Origin: Poteriospumella lacustris
Taxonomy: Eukaryota; Sar; Chrysophyceae; Chromulinales; Dinobryaceae
Assembly: GCA_008000375.1 (NCBI GenBank)
Contig: SMOI01000056.1
Coordinates: forward strand, 62,001 to 126,000
DNA length: 64,000 nucleotides
Direction of reading: 5' to 3'
The notes below the pieces were generated by a model. That model did not search any database and was not told where the DNA came from. It saw only the letters and a program-made list of their open reading frames with translations. Made by a program: the position numbers and the translations under genes. Below, piece after piece: positions 55,356-64,000 of the stretch (the stretch's first letter is position 1; each line of letters begins with the position of its first letter).

Positions 55356-58317
55356 CTATGAAGACACGGTGAGCTCCGTCGTCACAGTGCGTGCAATCGC
55401 CTGCAACAGATGTTCCACATCCCGGTAGCCTTGTCCCGCATCGACACAGTTCACCACCACCGTTTCCATCTTCCGTTTCGCGATGTCAAATTCTTGAATG
55501 ATGGATTTCAACAGAATCGCTTTCGCCGCCGTGGAATCGATGTACAACTGTAGGGAGACAGTAGCAACAAAAAAGGGGATTAGATTAGCCAGATACGTAG
55601 AAGGGAAGAGAAGGAAGCGATCGTACCTTGACGAGGTCTTTGATGTCGGGCATGCGCTGCGTGATCAGGTGCTGAACTTGTTCCAAACACTCTTTCAACC
55701 GCTCGGGGCGTACAAAGGATTGATTCTTCAGGAGATTCTTTTGTTCCGTGGTCAACACCGGTGTACGAGTCGCCAACGAGGATGGGCGTTGGGTGGCTGC
55801 GGCTCCGTCCTCTGTCCCATCAGCAGTGGGGGTCACGGGCTGATTACCATTGACCACCGACGGTCGCTGATTGTTGCCGTTGTTGTTGTTTGCCAGCGAT
55901 TGATAGGGAATGTCTCCCAAGAACGCGGCTACTTTCGCCAAGAAGGCATCCAGGGGGCCCAGCAACATCTTCACCGCACTCAATTTGAACGACAAACACG
56001 ACTTGCGCAACGCTTCGTCCAATTCTTTCTTCGCATCCGTGTGGAGCTCTTGCATCGTGGGCAATCCTTGTTTCGCAAACTGCAAAAACCCATTCTGTTG
56101 ATCGAAACGCCAAAGATTACGTGCTTGGTGCACCCACAACTCTTGAATGGCCAACCCCGTCGACGCGAAATCCAATTGCTTCTCAATCGATTGCAATTTG
56201 ATATCGAACGGCGCCAATTGTTCGCGTAGGATCAACAGGTGACGCACCAAGAACAAATCGCCATGAATCACGGGATGGGTGCGTTTGACCCCATCGGCAC
56301 CACTACGCAACGTACGGACACACGCCTCAATGGAACGACGTGCGAAATCTTCGAAGACGGGTGGCGCGACGACACCGTAGAGCTTCGACAGCAGCGACAA
56401 CGTCTGTCGCATGGGCGGGAACCACGTTTGATAAATCTCTTGCGGCGACAAGGTCGCGGTCGAAGAGGACGCGGCATGGCCACCGTCGTCGTCCCCATTG
56501 CTCAAGACGCTTTTCTTCTTCTCTTCGAGGGCTTCCAAGATATCCGGATAAGCGAGATGACTGGGCAACGGTTCAAACAGCTGCACTTCTTGTCGCAATT
56601 TCGTTTCGGCACAATACGTCAAGCGCTCTTTCGCATCGTTGACGGTGGTATCCAAATTGATCAACAGCAGACGCAGAACGGTAGGTGGGACAGGCAACAC
56701 GGAGAGTTGTGCACGCATATCTTCGGAAAGGACCGACACGACCCGACACAATTCATCGACGGACGATTCTTTGATGATCAACGGTCGCAAGAAGTCACGA
56801 GTGACATTGCCCGCCGCTTCCACGATCTGTGCCAGTTCGTTCAAGTCGCTTTCTGACATGTGGGAGGATACATGTCCATGAGAAGAAGAAGAGGAGGAGG
56901 ACGACGAGGGGTTCGGTTGGCGGAACGACGGCACACGTGACAACGACGACGATGCCAAAGGTCCACCACTACTCGGGGTAGAGACTTTTTGCTGCGCTTC
57001 CAAGGCAAACAACGACTCAAACAACTGATGCTCCAACTGCGCCACACGCACTAAAATGGCAAATACTTGTCGCAAGGCCACACTCAGCGACAAATGATGT
57101 TTGTCGTTGGCACCGACGGGAGCAGCGGGGACACGTTTGCTGTCGCGATGCTCAACAATCGACGCCAAATTGGTGCCACTGCCAGCATGCATCAGCGACT
57201 GATGTCCACCAGCCGTGTGCAAAGGTGTTCGTGCTTGCGCCAACGCTGCCAACCATGCATCTTTCACGAAGGGAACCAACAACTCCATACGAAGCACCGC
57301 ATAAGCACGTTTGACTTCGGTCAACGTCGCCTTCGCAGAATGCCTCATCTCATACAAACGCTGCTGTTTGGAATGATGGTGATAACGAGGGGAGCTATCA
57401 TCCTGACTGTTCGTTCCCAGGTCACGCTTCGATAGGCCTCCTTCAAAGAGAACGTGCGACAACTCTTTCATGCGATATGACAAGCCACGAAACTTTTGAT
57501 ACAGCGGCGTAGACTCCAGCGGTTGATCGTCAGCTCCTTTCTCTTGTGCCTTCGCATACAATTTCTGTTGAATAATATCACGGCATTTCTTTCCAGCTCC
57601 ATCGAGTAAATCACGCATTGCACGGCCGACCAAGGAAACGGCGCGGGTTTGTAACTTGTCCAACCACAAGCGATACTTCTCGGCATCGAGGATGTCAGGA
57701 TGATCTGATAAGAACGCGATCGCAGTAGACAGCTTTTGTAACATATCAACGAACTCTGGTGATCTAGGGTCCAAATTCGAGGCCGTCAATTCATGAATTC
57801 CTTTGTTCTGATAATTTGAGGCAGCATCGTAGGGAATACCCAACGTGATCGAGATCTGCTCGATGTCGTCGAATGGCTGGATCGCTTTTTGTAGAATCTC
57901 AACAGTCGTTTGAAGGTTATGCTGTAGCCATCATAAGAGGGAGGAGTAAAACGACAGGATGGATGGGCAGTGGTCGTGGAACGGGCTTACCTGTTGTTCC
58001 AACAAGCTCTCACACTTCGACACTAAGGAATTGGTTCTCCCGGTGACGTCGTCGTGCGCTGATCGCATTTGATGAAGGATTTGAATCACAGAGTCCAGAT
58101 TTTGCAAAGTGATGCGACCTGATTCCTCTGCTTGAGATAAATCGTTTTGGAATCCATCCGCACGAGCTTCCTTACTACCCAAATCTTTCTCGCCTTTGGT
58201 TTCTTCGCCCGCAGACCTGTGTTGGGCTGCCTCGTTTCTTAAAAGAGCATCAAATTCATCCAAATCACTGAGGAAGTGGGAATTGAGTTGACACAGGTCC
58301 CACAACCCTTTCTTCAT
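55356..58317 (-). CDS. COG3: Conserved oligomeric Golgi complex subunit 3
   Basis: Complement(55356..55547, 55627..57921, 57991..58317); 937 residues, introns 69 and 79 bp. The N-terminal coiled coil (residues 60-135, ending LLEQQ-HNLQTTVEILQKAI) and the following block FDDIEQISITLG, then DPRSPEFVDML, FLSDHPDILDAEKYRLWLDKLQTRA, are characteristic of COG3/Sec34. COG tethers retrograde intra-Golgi vesicles as part of the lobe A subcomplex. The C-terminal half carries the family's helical bundles, with a Ser-rich insert near residue 420 that accounts for the extra length over the roughly 830-residue animal protein. Confidence 0.88.
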
Positions 58318-58750
58318 TCCGACACAATGGACAAATCAATCTTTCACAATCTTCGGTAAAAATCCCAAGAAATGGCAATCGGAATGCTTTCTCAGGAGAG
58401 GGTTTCTTACGAACTTCAACAAAGAGATATTTAGTGTCTGTCTTGGTTCGGCTGAGGAAAAGATTATCGAATCCGATCGATCGATCGATCGATCCAAGAT
58501 CGATGGCAGCACGGAGCAGCATGGAGCACTTCCGCGGCCGTTTCAGAAATGAACACCACAAACATGACGACGATGACCGACGACGACGATGACCGAATAA
58601 GGGTCTAAGGGAAACACGACAAAGGAAAATAATAATTAATCGATGCGAGACGTTCCCCATATGAACACCAAGAAGCTAAAGACAAATAACTACAAACGAA
58701 AACTGCCACTACAAATACTAGTATGCAACAAGTACACCCCTCTAGACTAC
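58318..58750. promoter_or_regulatory. COG3 5' region and MFS 3' region
   Basis: 433 bp. A CGAT tetranucleotide run lies at 58474-58495 and an ACGACG-rich patch at 58565-58592, both upstream of COG3. The right end is 3' flank of the MFS gene. Confidence 0.45.
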
Positions 58751-60629
58751 TCACAGATGAACTTCTTCGTCATCTTCCACCATCGAAAATTCGAACTCGT
58801 TCTCGGCCAGCACATCGGGTATAGCGACATGAAAGGGATTGTCCTTATGGAAAGGAGAGGATATCGGCTGGTCGTACATGTCGATATTGGGAGCCCGTCT
58901 AGCTTCTGAATGAAGGACGACGTCTTCACCTCCATCATTCAAATATTCATGTACTTCTCTTGATAACTGCTCACGATCAATAGGTTCTCTTTGAAGCGTT
59001 TCGTGAGAGTTTGAATCCCCGGTCACACGGTCGTCATGTTCAACTCGAGAGTACGTTGGTCGGTCTCCATCGTCGTCCACATCGCCAGCTTCTGAGTCAT
59101 CGCTTTGGTCGTCATCATCTTCCCCCAATATGGTGTGCAGCGGTTGTAGCGGGTGTGTACTCGCCCCGCCTGTTGTTGTTAGGAGGCCATCATCGTTCAG
59201 CTTCTTCATGTACTCGCGGCATAGATGACTAGCCAACAGGTATATCCCCAGCAACACAAATGCCGACACAATGATAGCCACAGGGAATGATGATGCGCCG
59301 ACCAAGCCAATGGCAAGGCCAATAATGACAGGGATAATCGATTCACCCACCGTGGCACCTACCATGAAAGTCGATGTGGTGTTGGGGTCCCTATAAATGA
59401 CATCAACGGCGAATCAGGCAATGACACGTTATTGCACCACCGAACAGAACAAGAATCACTTACATTGTGAACCCATAATCACTGAAGATAGTCATCATCA
59501 CCGGAAAAATAGAACTAAGGGCAAACCCAATAAAGCCTGTCACCCAACATGCGCTGGTATACGATATGCTGAAGAACATTGGTACAAAGATTGCACCAAC
59601 AACAATCAACGCCAATTGCGCTCGTATCATCGTGGTGGCAGAGAAGTATACCGCACACGGTACAGCCAATATCCGACCAACGGTCAAAAGAGCCCAGAAA
59701 ATGGCAGATAGATATGCAGCTTTGGATTTATTGTCCGTGACATCAATGAGAATCGCATAGCTTGCAACCCAGCCAGCATAGCCAGTCTCGGCACCGACAT
59801 AAATGAAAAAGAAAAACGCGACCAACATTCGAATGTGGAATGGGGCAATAATCTGTTTTCCCTCCTCTTCAGTAGATTCCACTTTGTCTGATTTGTTGCT
59901 CGTTTCATTGTTCAGACCCGTCTCATCAGCCAATTGATGCTTTACCGTCGACAACTCGATAACCCGCTCTGCCTCTCCATCATGCAAACTATTCCACCCT
60001 TCTTGTCTCAAACTGCCATTCCCTACACTTTGAATGACATAGGGAATGCATAGCGTAAGGACGGGACCAAAAGACATCAACCCTACAATCCGAAACGCAC
60101 TGACATAGCCTATACTCCCCACCATAGCTGGACCGACAATGCCACCAAGTCCGAAGCACGAATGCATAGCTTGCATCCAAGGTTGGACTCGTTTTCCCCA
60201 CATTTCTGGGAGACCACAATTCCCCATTGTATCGATCCCCCCAAAACCAATTCCCTGAATGAAAAACATGATGATGGCAAGAGGAAAATTGGTCGATAAA
60301 GTCACAACACTTGTTGCAACTCCAGTGATTAGCAAGGACACAGCGGTGAGGAGACCCTTCGAATCTGCCAACGCCTTTATTTGGAGAAGATACGCGGATA
60401 AGATTGTGCCAACAAGGTAACCTATGCCGCGAGAAGTAAATCCTAAACCAAACTGTGACTTCGAGCGATGAAAATCAGAGGATAGAGAAGGCATCGCCGC
60501 ACCAAGCACGGTGGCGGATGCTCCATAAACAAGAAATGTAACGAAATAGACAAAACTATAAAATACTTTGGGCTTGTCCTCGGCTGTGACAAGGCAGCCA
60601 GACCCTTTAACGACATCCCCATCGCTCAT
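58751..60629 (-). CDS. MFS transporter, NaGLT1/MFSD4-like (601 aa)
   Basis: Complement(58751..59390, 59464..60629); 73 bp intron splitting the 11th-12th helix region. Start at the ATG 60629 (MSDGDV). Twelve membrane helices in the 6+6 layout, central loop of about 65 residues between helices 6 and 7, and a C-terminal acidic cytosolic tail of about 140 residues. Helix 4 and 5 sequences (GIGFGGIDTMGNC, MHSCFGLGGIVGP) match the sugar-porter-like MFSD4 group, in which substrates are hexoses. Substrate not provable here. A run of GATT units occupies the 5' leader directly before the start codon. Confidence 0.75.
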
Positions 60630-61098
60630 TTCAATCAATCAATCGATCAATCGATCAATCAATCGCCAACTACTACACCGAGAATGCGATGATTTCAAAA
60701 TATTCAAATACTCAACAAACCTATCCGAATCAGTAGCACACAAATCCTTTTTATCAACTTGGATATCAATGATCTCGTCGCAATCATTGTTTACATGGAG
60801 GAGGATCCACATCATTGCGACGTCCACGCGTCAAATCGATTGGTTGTTGAAGAGCGTTTCAAAAGTTGAGCTGCTGTGCTGCTGTCATCGTCATCGTCAT
60901 CATCATCTTCTGGTCATCTTCTGTTGTTCTTTTCTTCTTTTGGCACCCGAGTGATACTTCAGGGAGTTATACACAGCACTTATCAAATACTTTACTTTCT
61001 GTTTCACGTGAGCTGAAACGTCTTGCCGTTGTTCGGAAGTCCAAAAGTGGTAGTTTTCTTCTGGCGTCGACAGTTGTAGAATAGACGAAGCCCACATC
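60630..61098. promoter_or_regulatory. Divergent gap with CAAT/GATT tract and CATCGT run
   Basis: 469 bp between the MFS gene and ISCA2. AATC/ATCG tetranucleotides fill 60631-60664 and GTCATCGTCATCGTCATC lies at 60884-60901. A minus-strand frame at 60903-61283 is a shadow of ISCA2. Confidence 0.45.
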
Positions 61099-61685
61099 AT
61101 GTTTGCTCGATACTCCCGACAATTAGCCAACACGGGGTTAAGACCCTCCTCCGTAAGGTTCTTTTCTGCTGCTGCAGATCTGAATGACACTGTGATTGTG
61201 ACAAAGAGCTGTGTGAAGGTAATGTCGCTCACATTCATCACCGCTCCATTTTCGCCGTCATAATGCGTACCACCTTTGTGCACCTTAGAGAATCAAATAC
61301 CTTCAAGACAAGGCGAAAAATGAAAATCTTTATCTCCGACTCAGCGTTGAAGGAGGAGGCTGCTCAGGATTCCAATACATTTTCAAAATGGACGAGAGTC
61401 CAATCAGTCCTGATGAAGACAAGTACGTTCAACGCATACTTTTACCGCCTTTCTTTAAGAAACGAGTCTGATTTGTCGCTGTACAGAATATTCGAAAAGG
61501 AGGGCTCAAAGGTCGTTGTTGATGAAGGTAGTTTTGAATTGATAAGAGGTGCAACGGTCGACTTCGTTCAAGAAATGATCCGAAGTTCCTTCGCGGTTGT
61601 CAATAATCCTCAATCCGAATCCGCTTGTGGGTGTGGATCATCTTTTGCGGTGAAGAACTTTACAAGCAATCCTGCTCTGGATTGA
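61099..61685 (+). CDS. ISCA2: Mitochondrial A-type Fe-S carrier, ISCA2-like
   Basis: Join(61099..61218, 61289..61422, 61487..61685); 150 residues, introns 64 to 70 bp. The splice is needed: it puts the middle exon in the frame that reads [13 protein letters not shown] rather than the longer overlapping frame. Residues 1-24 are an amphipathic mitochondrial presequence with a RFF-SAAA cleavage context. Ligand cysteines are Cys65 in GGGCSGF and Cys132/Cys134 in ACGCGSSF. With ISCA1 it assembles 4Fe-4S clusters for aconitase and radical-SAM enzymes. The C-terminus is close to animal ISCA2 ([18 protein letters not shown]). Confidence 0.93.
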
Positions 61686-61744
61686 GCAGTTTACAGTTCG
61701 AAATTCATCATAATTTCCACCCAAAAATCACTTAAACTACACAT

Positions 61745-63412
61745 CTAATAATCTTGATAGTTTCCACCTTCCTCCTCTTCGTCGTCTGGACGCTGTTCGT
61801 CAGAAACAACTTCTTGATAAATTGACGTGGATTGAAAAACATTCGTTTCAGGGATAACACCGAAACTGAACGGAATAATCAACCCAAGCAAAATCGCGTC
61901 ACACAGGATCGCCATTTGCAATGATCCAAAACCATCAGATAGGACACCAATAAGTGGCGAGGATACGATGCTTCCGGAATATGAACAGCCTGCCACAATA
62001 GCCAGCGCAGTGCCTGGCCGCAGCCCGGGTAAATGACCAGCGCTGCTGAAAACAGTCGGAATGATGGTAGATAATCCAAGGCCAGTCAGTGCAAAGCCAA
62101 TACATGCAAATGCAACGGGACTTGGCGTTTCGGTTGATAATACAACCACCAAGAGTCCCGATGTAGCCAAGCACCCACCGATGCGCATCAAGTATTGCCT
62201 TCCGATTAGTCGGCGTAAATAGTCACAAAGAAAACGCCCAACGCCCATGCACACCATGAAGCATGTAAAGCCGAGGGACTTAACAACTGAAGAGGCACCA
62301 ATGTAGCGCTCGAAGAAGATGACGGACCACGTGACTATGCTACTTTCTCCAAAGGCGCCGAGGAATCCAATAGACGCGAAAACTGCCAAAATTTTCCAAT
62401 TTTCATTAGTCACTGGAGTGTCGTTGTCGTTTGGATCAACTAGCAGTGGAGAATTCATTTGGGCATTTCCATCTGATGACTTTGATCGAGACCGGGAGTG
62501 TTGACGCTTTGGTTTCGCTCCAAACACATCTTCTGGAGTAATGAAAATAGTCTCGCTGGATGAAGCTCCCATTACTCTTCTGTCATTTGGATTCATACTG
62601 GGACTTTCGTGCAATGCTGAAGTGACTTGTCGATTTTTATGGGGCCTGCGGTCGTTTGTGGCTCTTTCATTTTCATTTTCGTATTGGATGGTGTCTTCCA
62701 AAGCGTCATCCAATATAGGTCTCTTAATCACAGCAGCGACTTTGGCGATGTCCACTTTCCCGTGGTCTTTGTGAAATGAAGTGAGGAAATGTTCCTGCTG
62801 CTGATCGTACATGTTGTAGAACGTTGCAAAACTGAGAACTAACGCCACTGCCGATACAAGCAAGAACGCATACAACGTTGAAAAGTTCTCTTGAACCATA
62901 ACACCGCCGAGCAGGGACCCTAGTGCCGCTGAAACAGAATACGAACCATGAAAGCTACCCAATAATGGTATACCAGCAACAATTTCAGTGAGAATAGCAC
63001 TATTATTCATTGATATATCCATAATTCCACAAGACAATCCGAAAGCAAAAATCGCCAATGTTAATGTTGAGAAAGCTGGCGCTAAAGCTACCAATGGCAT
63101 TGTTAAGATAAAGCACCAACAGCCTAGCGTGGACACAAAACGACTCCCAAAGTATTTCAATAAAATTGCATCGATAGGAGCGGCCAAAACATTTCCCAAG
63201 TAGAAGAACAAAACGCTCGTTCCCAAGAGAGAATCGCTGAGGCCCAAGTCATCTTGAATAACAGGCAAAAATCTTCCCCATATACCTGCTAGCTCTCCCT
63301 CTACCATGAAGCAGTAGTAAACAGCGATTCTTGCGAGCAAATTGCGGTAAAAGACACTCTGCACATTGAGGAAGTTGTTTCTCTCGAGAACATTCTCAAG
63401 AAAATGCTCCAT
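61745..63412 (-). CDS. MFS transporter, YbjJ/fucose-permease-like (555 aa)
   Basis: Single exon; twelve predicted membrane helices with a long cytosolic loop between helices 6 and 7 (about residues 210-335) that is Ser/Arg/Asp-rich. Helices 1 to 5 (for example GIWGRFLPVIQDDLGLSDSLLG and the glycine-rich FGLSCGIMDISMN) and 10 to 11 (GFALTGLGLSTIIPTVFS) resemble bacterial YbjJ-type permeases more than animal carriers. Substrate unknown. The acidic tail ends EEEEGGNYQDY. A bacterial-like single-exon transporter could be an old lateral acquisition, but neighbours and composition show no break. Confidence 0.72.
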   Translation of the reverse strand: MEHFLENVLERNNFLNVQSVFYRNLLARIAVYYCFMVEGELAGIWGRFLPVIQDDLGLSDSLLGTSVLFFYLGNVLAAPIDAILLKYFGSRFVSTLGCWCFILTMPLVALAPAFSTLTLAIFAFGLSCGIMDISMNNSAILTEIVAGIPLLGSFHGSYSVSAALGSLLGGVMVQENFSTLYAFLLVSAVALVLSFATFYNMYDQQQEHFLTSFHKDHGKVDIAKVAAVIKRPILDDALEDTIQYENENERATNDRRPHKNRQVTSALHESPSMNPNDRRVMGASSSETIFITPEDVFGAKPKRQHSRSRSKSSDGNAQMNSPLLVDPNDNDTPVTNENWKILAVFASIGFLGAFGESSIVTWSVIFFERYIGASSVVKSLGFTCFMVCMGVGRFLCDYLRRLIGRQYLMRIGGCLATSGLLVVVLSTETPSPVAFACIGFALTGLGLSTIIPTVFSSAGHLPGLRPGTALAIVAGCSYSGSIVSSPLIGVLSDGFGSLQMAILCDAILLGLIIPFSFGVIPETNVFQSTSIYQEVVSDEQRPDDEEEEGGNYQDY

Positions 63413-63841
63413 ACTGATGGCCCCTTCTTTGGAAAATTGGGGAGGGTTTCAGCTCAGCGTATATCACAATACGCAATCAGCAATTATCATGTGCTTCTAC
63501 AGGTAGAATATGTGATATACTTTTTGGATTTGATTGTTGTTGTTGGTGGAAGTGAATGATACTTCGGTCCACAAGCCCAAAAAGAAGCGGGGATTCAGAG
63601 GTCTATGACATTAAGCTGGGAATCCGGAAATATTTCCGATGGAGAAATTACTTTGGAGGTCGGCCTCTTGTGAATTTTTGCAGTCATTGAGGTCTCAACG
63701 GAACGGAATGCAATGCAATGATGCCTCTCCGATGCATACTTTAATGGGATAAATAGTGACCTATAATTCGTTGTCATCAAATCCTCCATCTGAAGTGTGT
63801 TCCATCCGTTTGCTTCTCTTTAGTTTGACGACACAGCCAGC
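63413..63841. promoter_or_regulatory. Divergent gap at the right edge
   Basis: 429 bp between the MFS gene and the partial kinase gene. A 64-codon minus frame at 63595-63789 has no protein character. No trinucleotide tract seen. Confidence 0.35.
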
Positions 63842-64000
63842 ATGTCCACCCTGTCGAATTGGCTACCTTCAAGGTCAACTATCCGGGACTATGAACTCAT
63901 GGACAACATAGTTGATAATCCATCGGTCTCTATTCAAAAATGCAAGAGCAAGAAATTTAACAACATCATCGCTATGAAGCGAATCAAATCGGTGGCTTCT
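63842..64000 (+). CDS. N-terminus of a probable protein kinase (partial)
   Basis: 53 codons from the ATG at 63842 run uninterrupted to the window end. The segment DYELMDNIVDNPSVSIQ is followed by NNIIAMKRI, which has the order of the glycine-loop strand, beta-2 and the lysine-bearing beta-3 (A-x-K) of eukaryotic protein kinases, although the glycine loop itself is not canonical. Only the N-lobe edge is visible, so the family cannot be named. Confidence 0.45.
   Translation, partial: MSTLSNWLPSRSTIRDYELMDNIVDNPSVSIQKCKSKKFNNIIAMKRIKSVAS

Noticed and set aside
60903-61283. 126-codon minus-strand frame
   Set aside because: Overlaps the presequence exon of ISCA2 and has no protein character.
61263-61685. 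A single 140-codon frame as the whole ISCA2-like gene
   Set aside because: It reads the middle exon out of frame and loses the GGGCSGF motif; the spliced model keeps all three ligand cysteines.

Overview
This is a 64 kb piece of a compact eukaryotic nuclear genome. It carries about 31 protein genes. Many are interrupted by short introns (roughly 45 to 120 bp, GT...AG, often GTAAGT at the donor), intergenic gaps are usually 250 to 600 bp, and strand alternates almost gene by gene, so most promoters lie in shared head-to-head gaps. No bacterial operon, CRISPR array, rRNA, convincing tRNA or transposon was seen. All coordinates and splice sites were read by eye and checked for reading-phase consistency.

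The gene set points to a unicellular flagellate protist: SPERM-tail PG-rich (STPGR) proteins, a giant EF-hand protein, copine, DNA polymerase kappa, COG3, RMC1, a mitochondrial ISCA2-type Fe-S carrier and DPM1. An AP2/ERF-type DNA-binding domain, a NicO-family transporter and an HI0933-family flavoprotein, the last two with N-terminal signal peptides and one with an F-A-L-P start after the probable cleavage site, would fit a stramenopile or another lineage with a red-derived plastid. This assignment is an inference and is not settled by the window.

Layout. 1-12 kb: partial gene, helical-repeat protein, unknown nuclear-type protein, asparaginyl-tRNA synthetase with an N-terminal GST-like domain, secreted glycosyltransferase-like protein, RMC1. 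12-20 kb: NicO transporter, then a GC-rich 2009-residue MABP/EF-hand/RanBP2-zinc-finger protein. 20-30 kb: CCDC137-like protein, a protein with duplicated PHD-like fingers, UVSSA-like protein, AP2 factor with telomere-type repeats upstream, LYR protein, DPM1. 30-49 kb: unknown 757-residue protein, TMEM86-type lysoplasmalogenase, copine, HI0933 flavoprotein, coiled-coil protein, a proteasome alpha-like protein with a signal peptide, polymerase kappa, unknown protein, ARM-repeat protein, membrane protein. 49.3-53.4 kb: two identical STPGR genes as a 1.9 kb inverted repeat around a 250 bp spacer. 54-64 kb: RING protein, COG3, MFS transporter, ISCA2, second MFS transporter, start of a probable protein kinase.

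The points most worth a second look are the inverted duplication whose edges coincide with the coding region, the signal-peptide-bearing proteasome alpha homologue, the GST-AsnRS fusion, and the CGA/CGT trinucleotide tracts that recur in 5' gaps but were not seen in the convergent 3' gaps.
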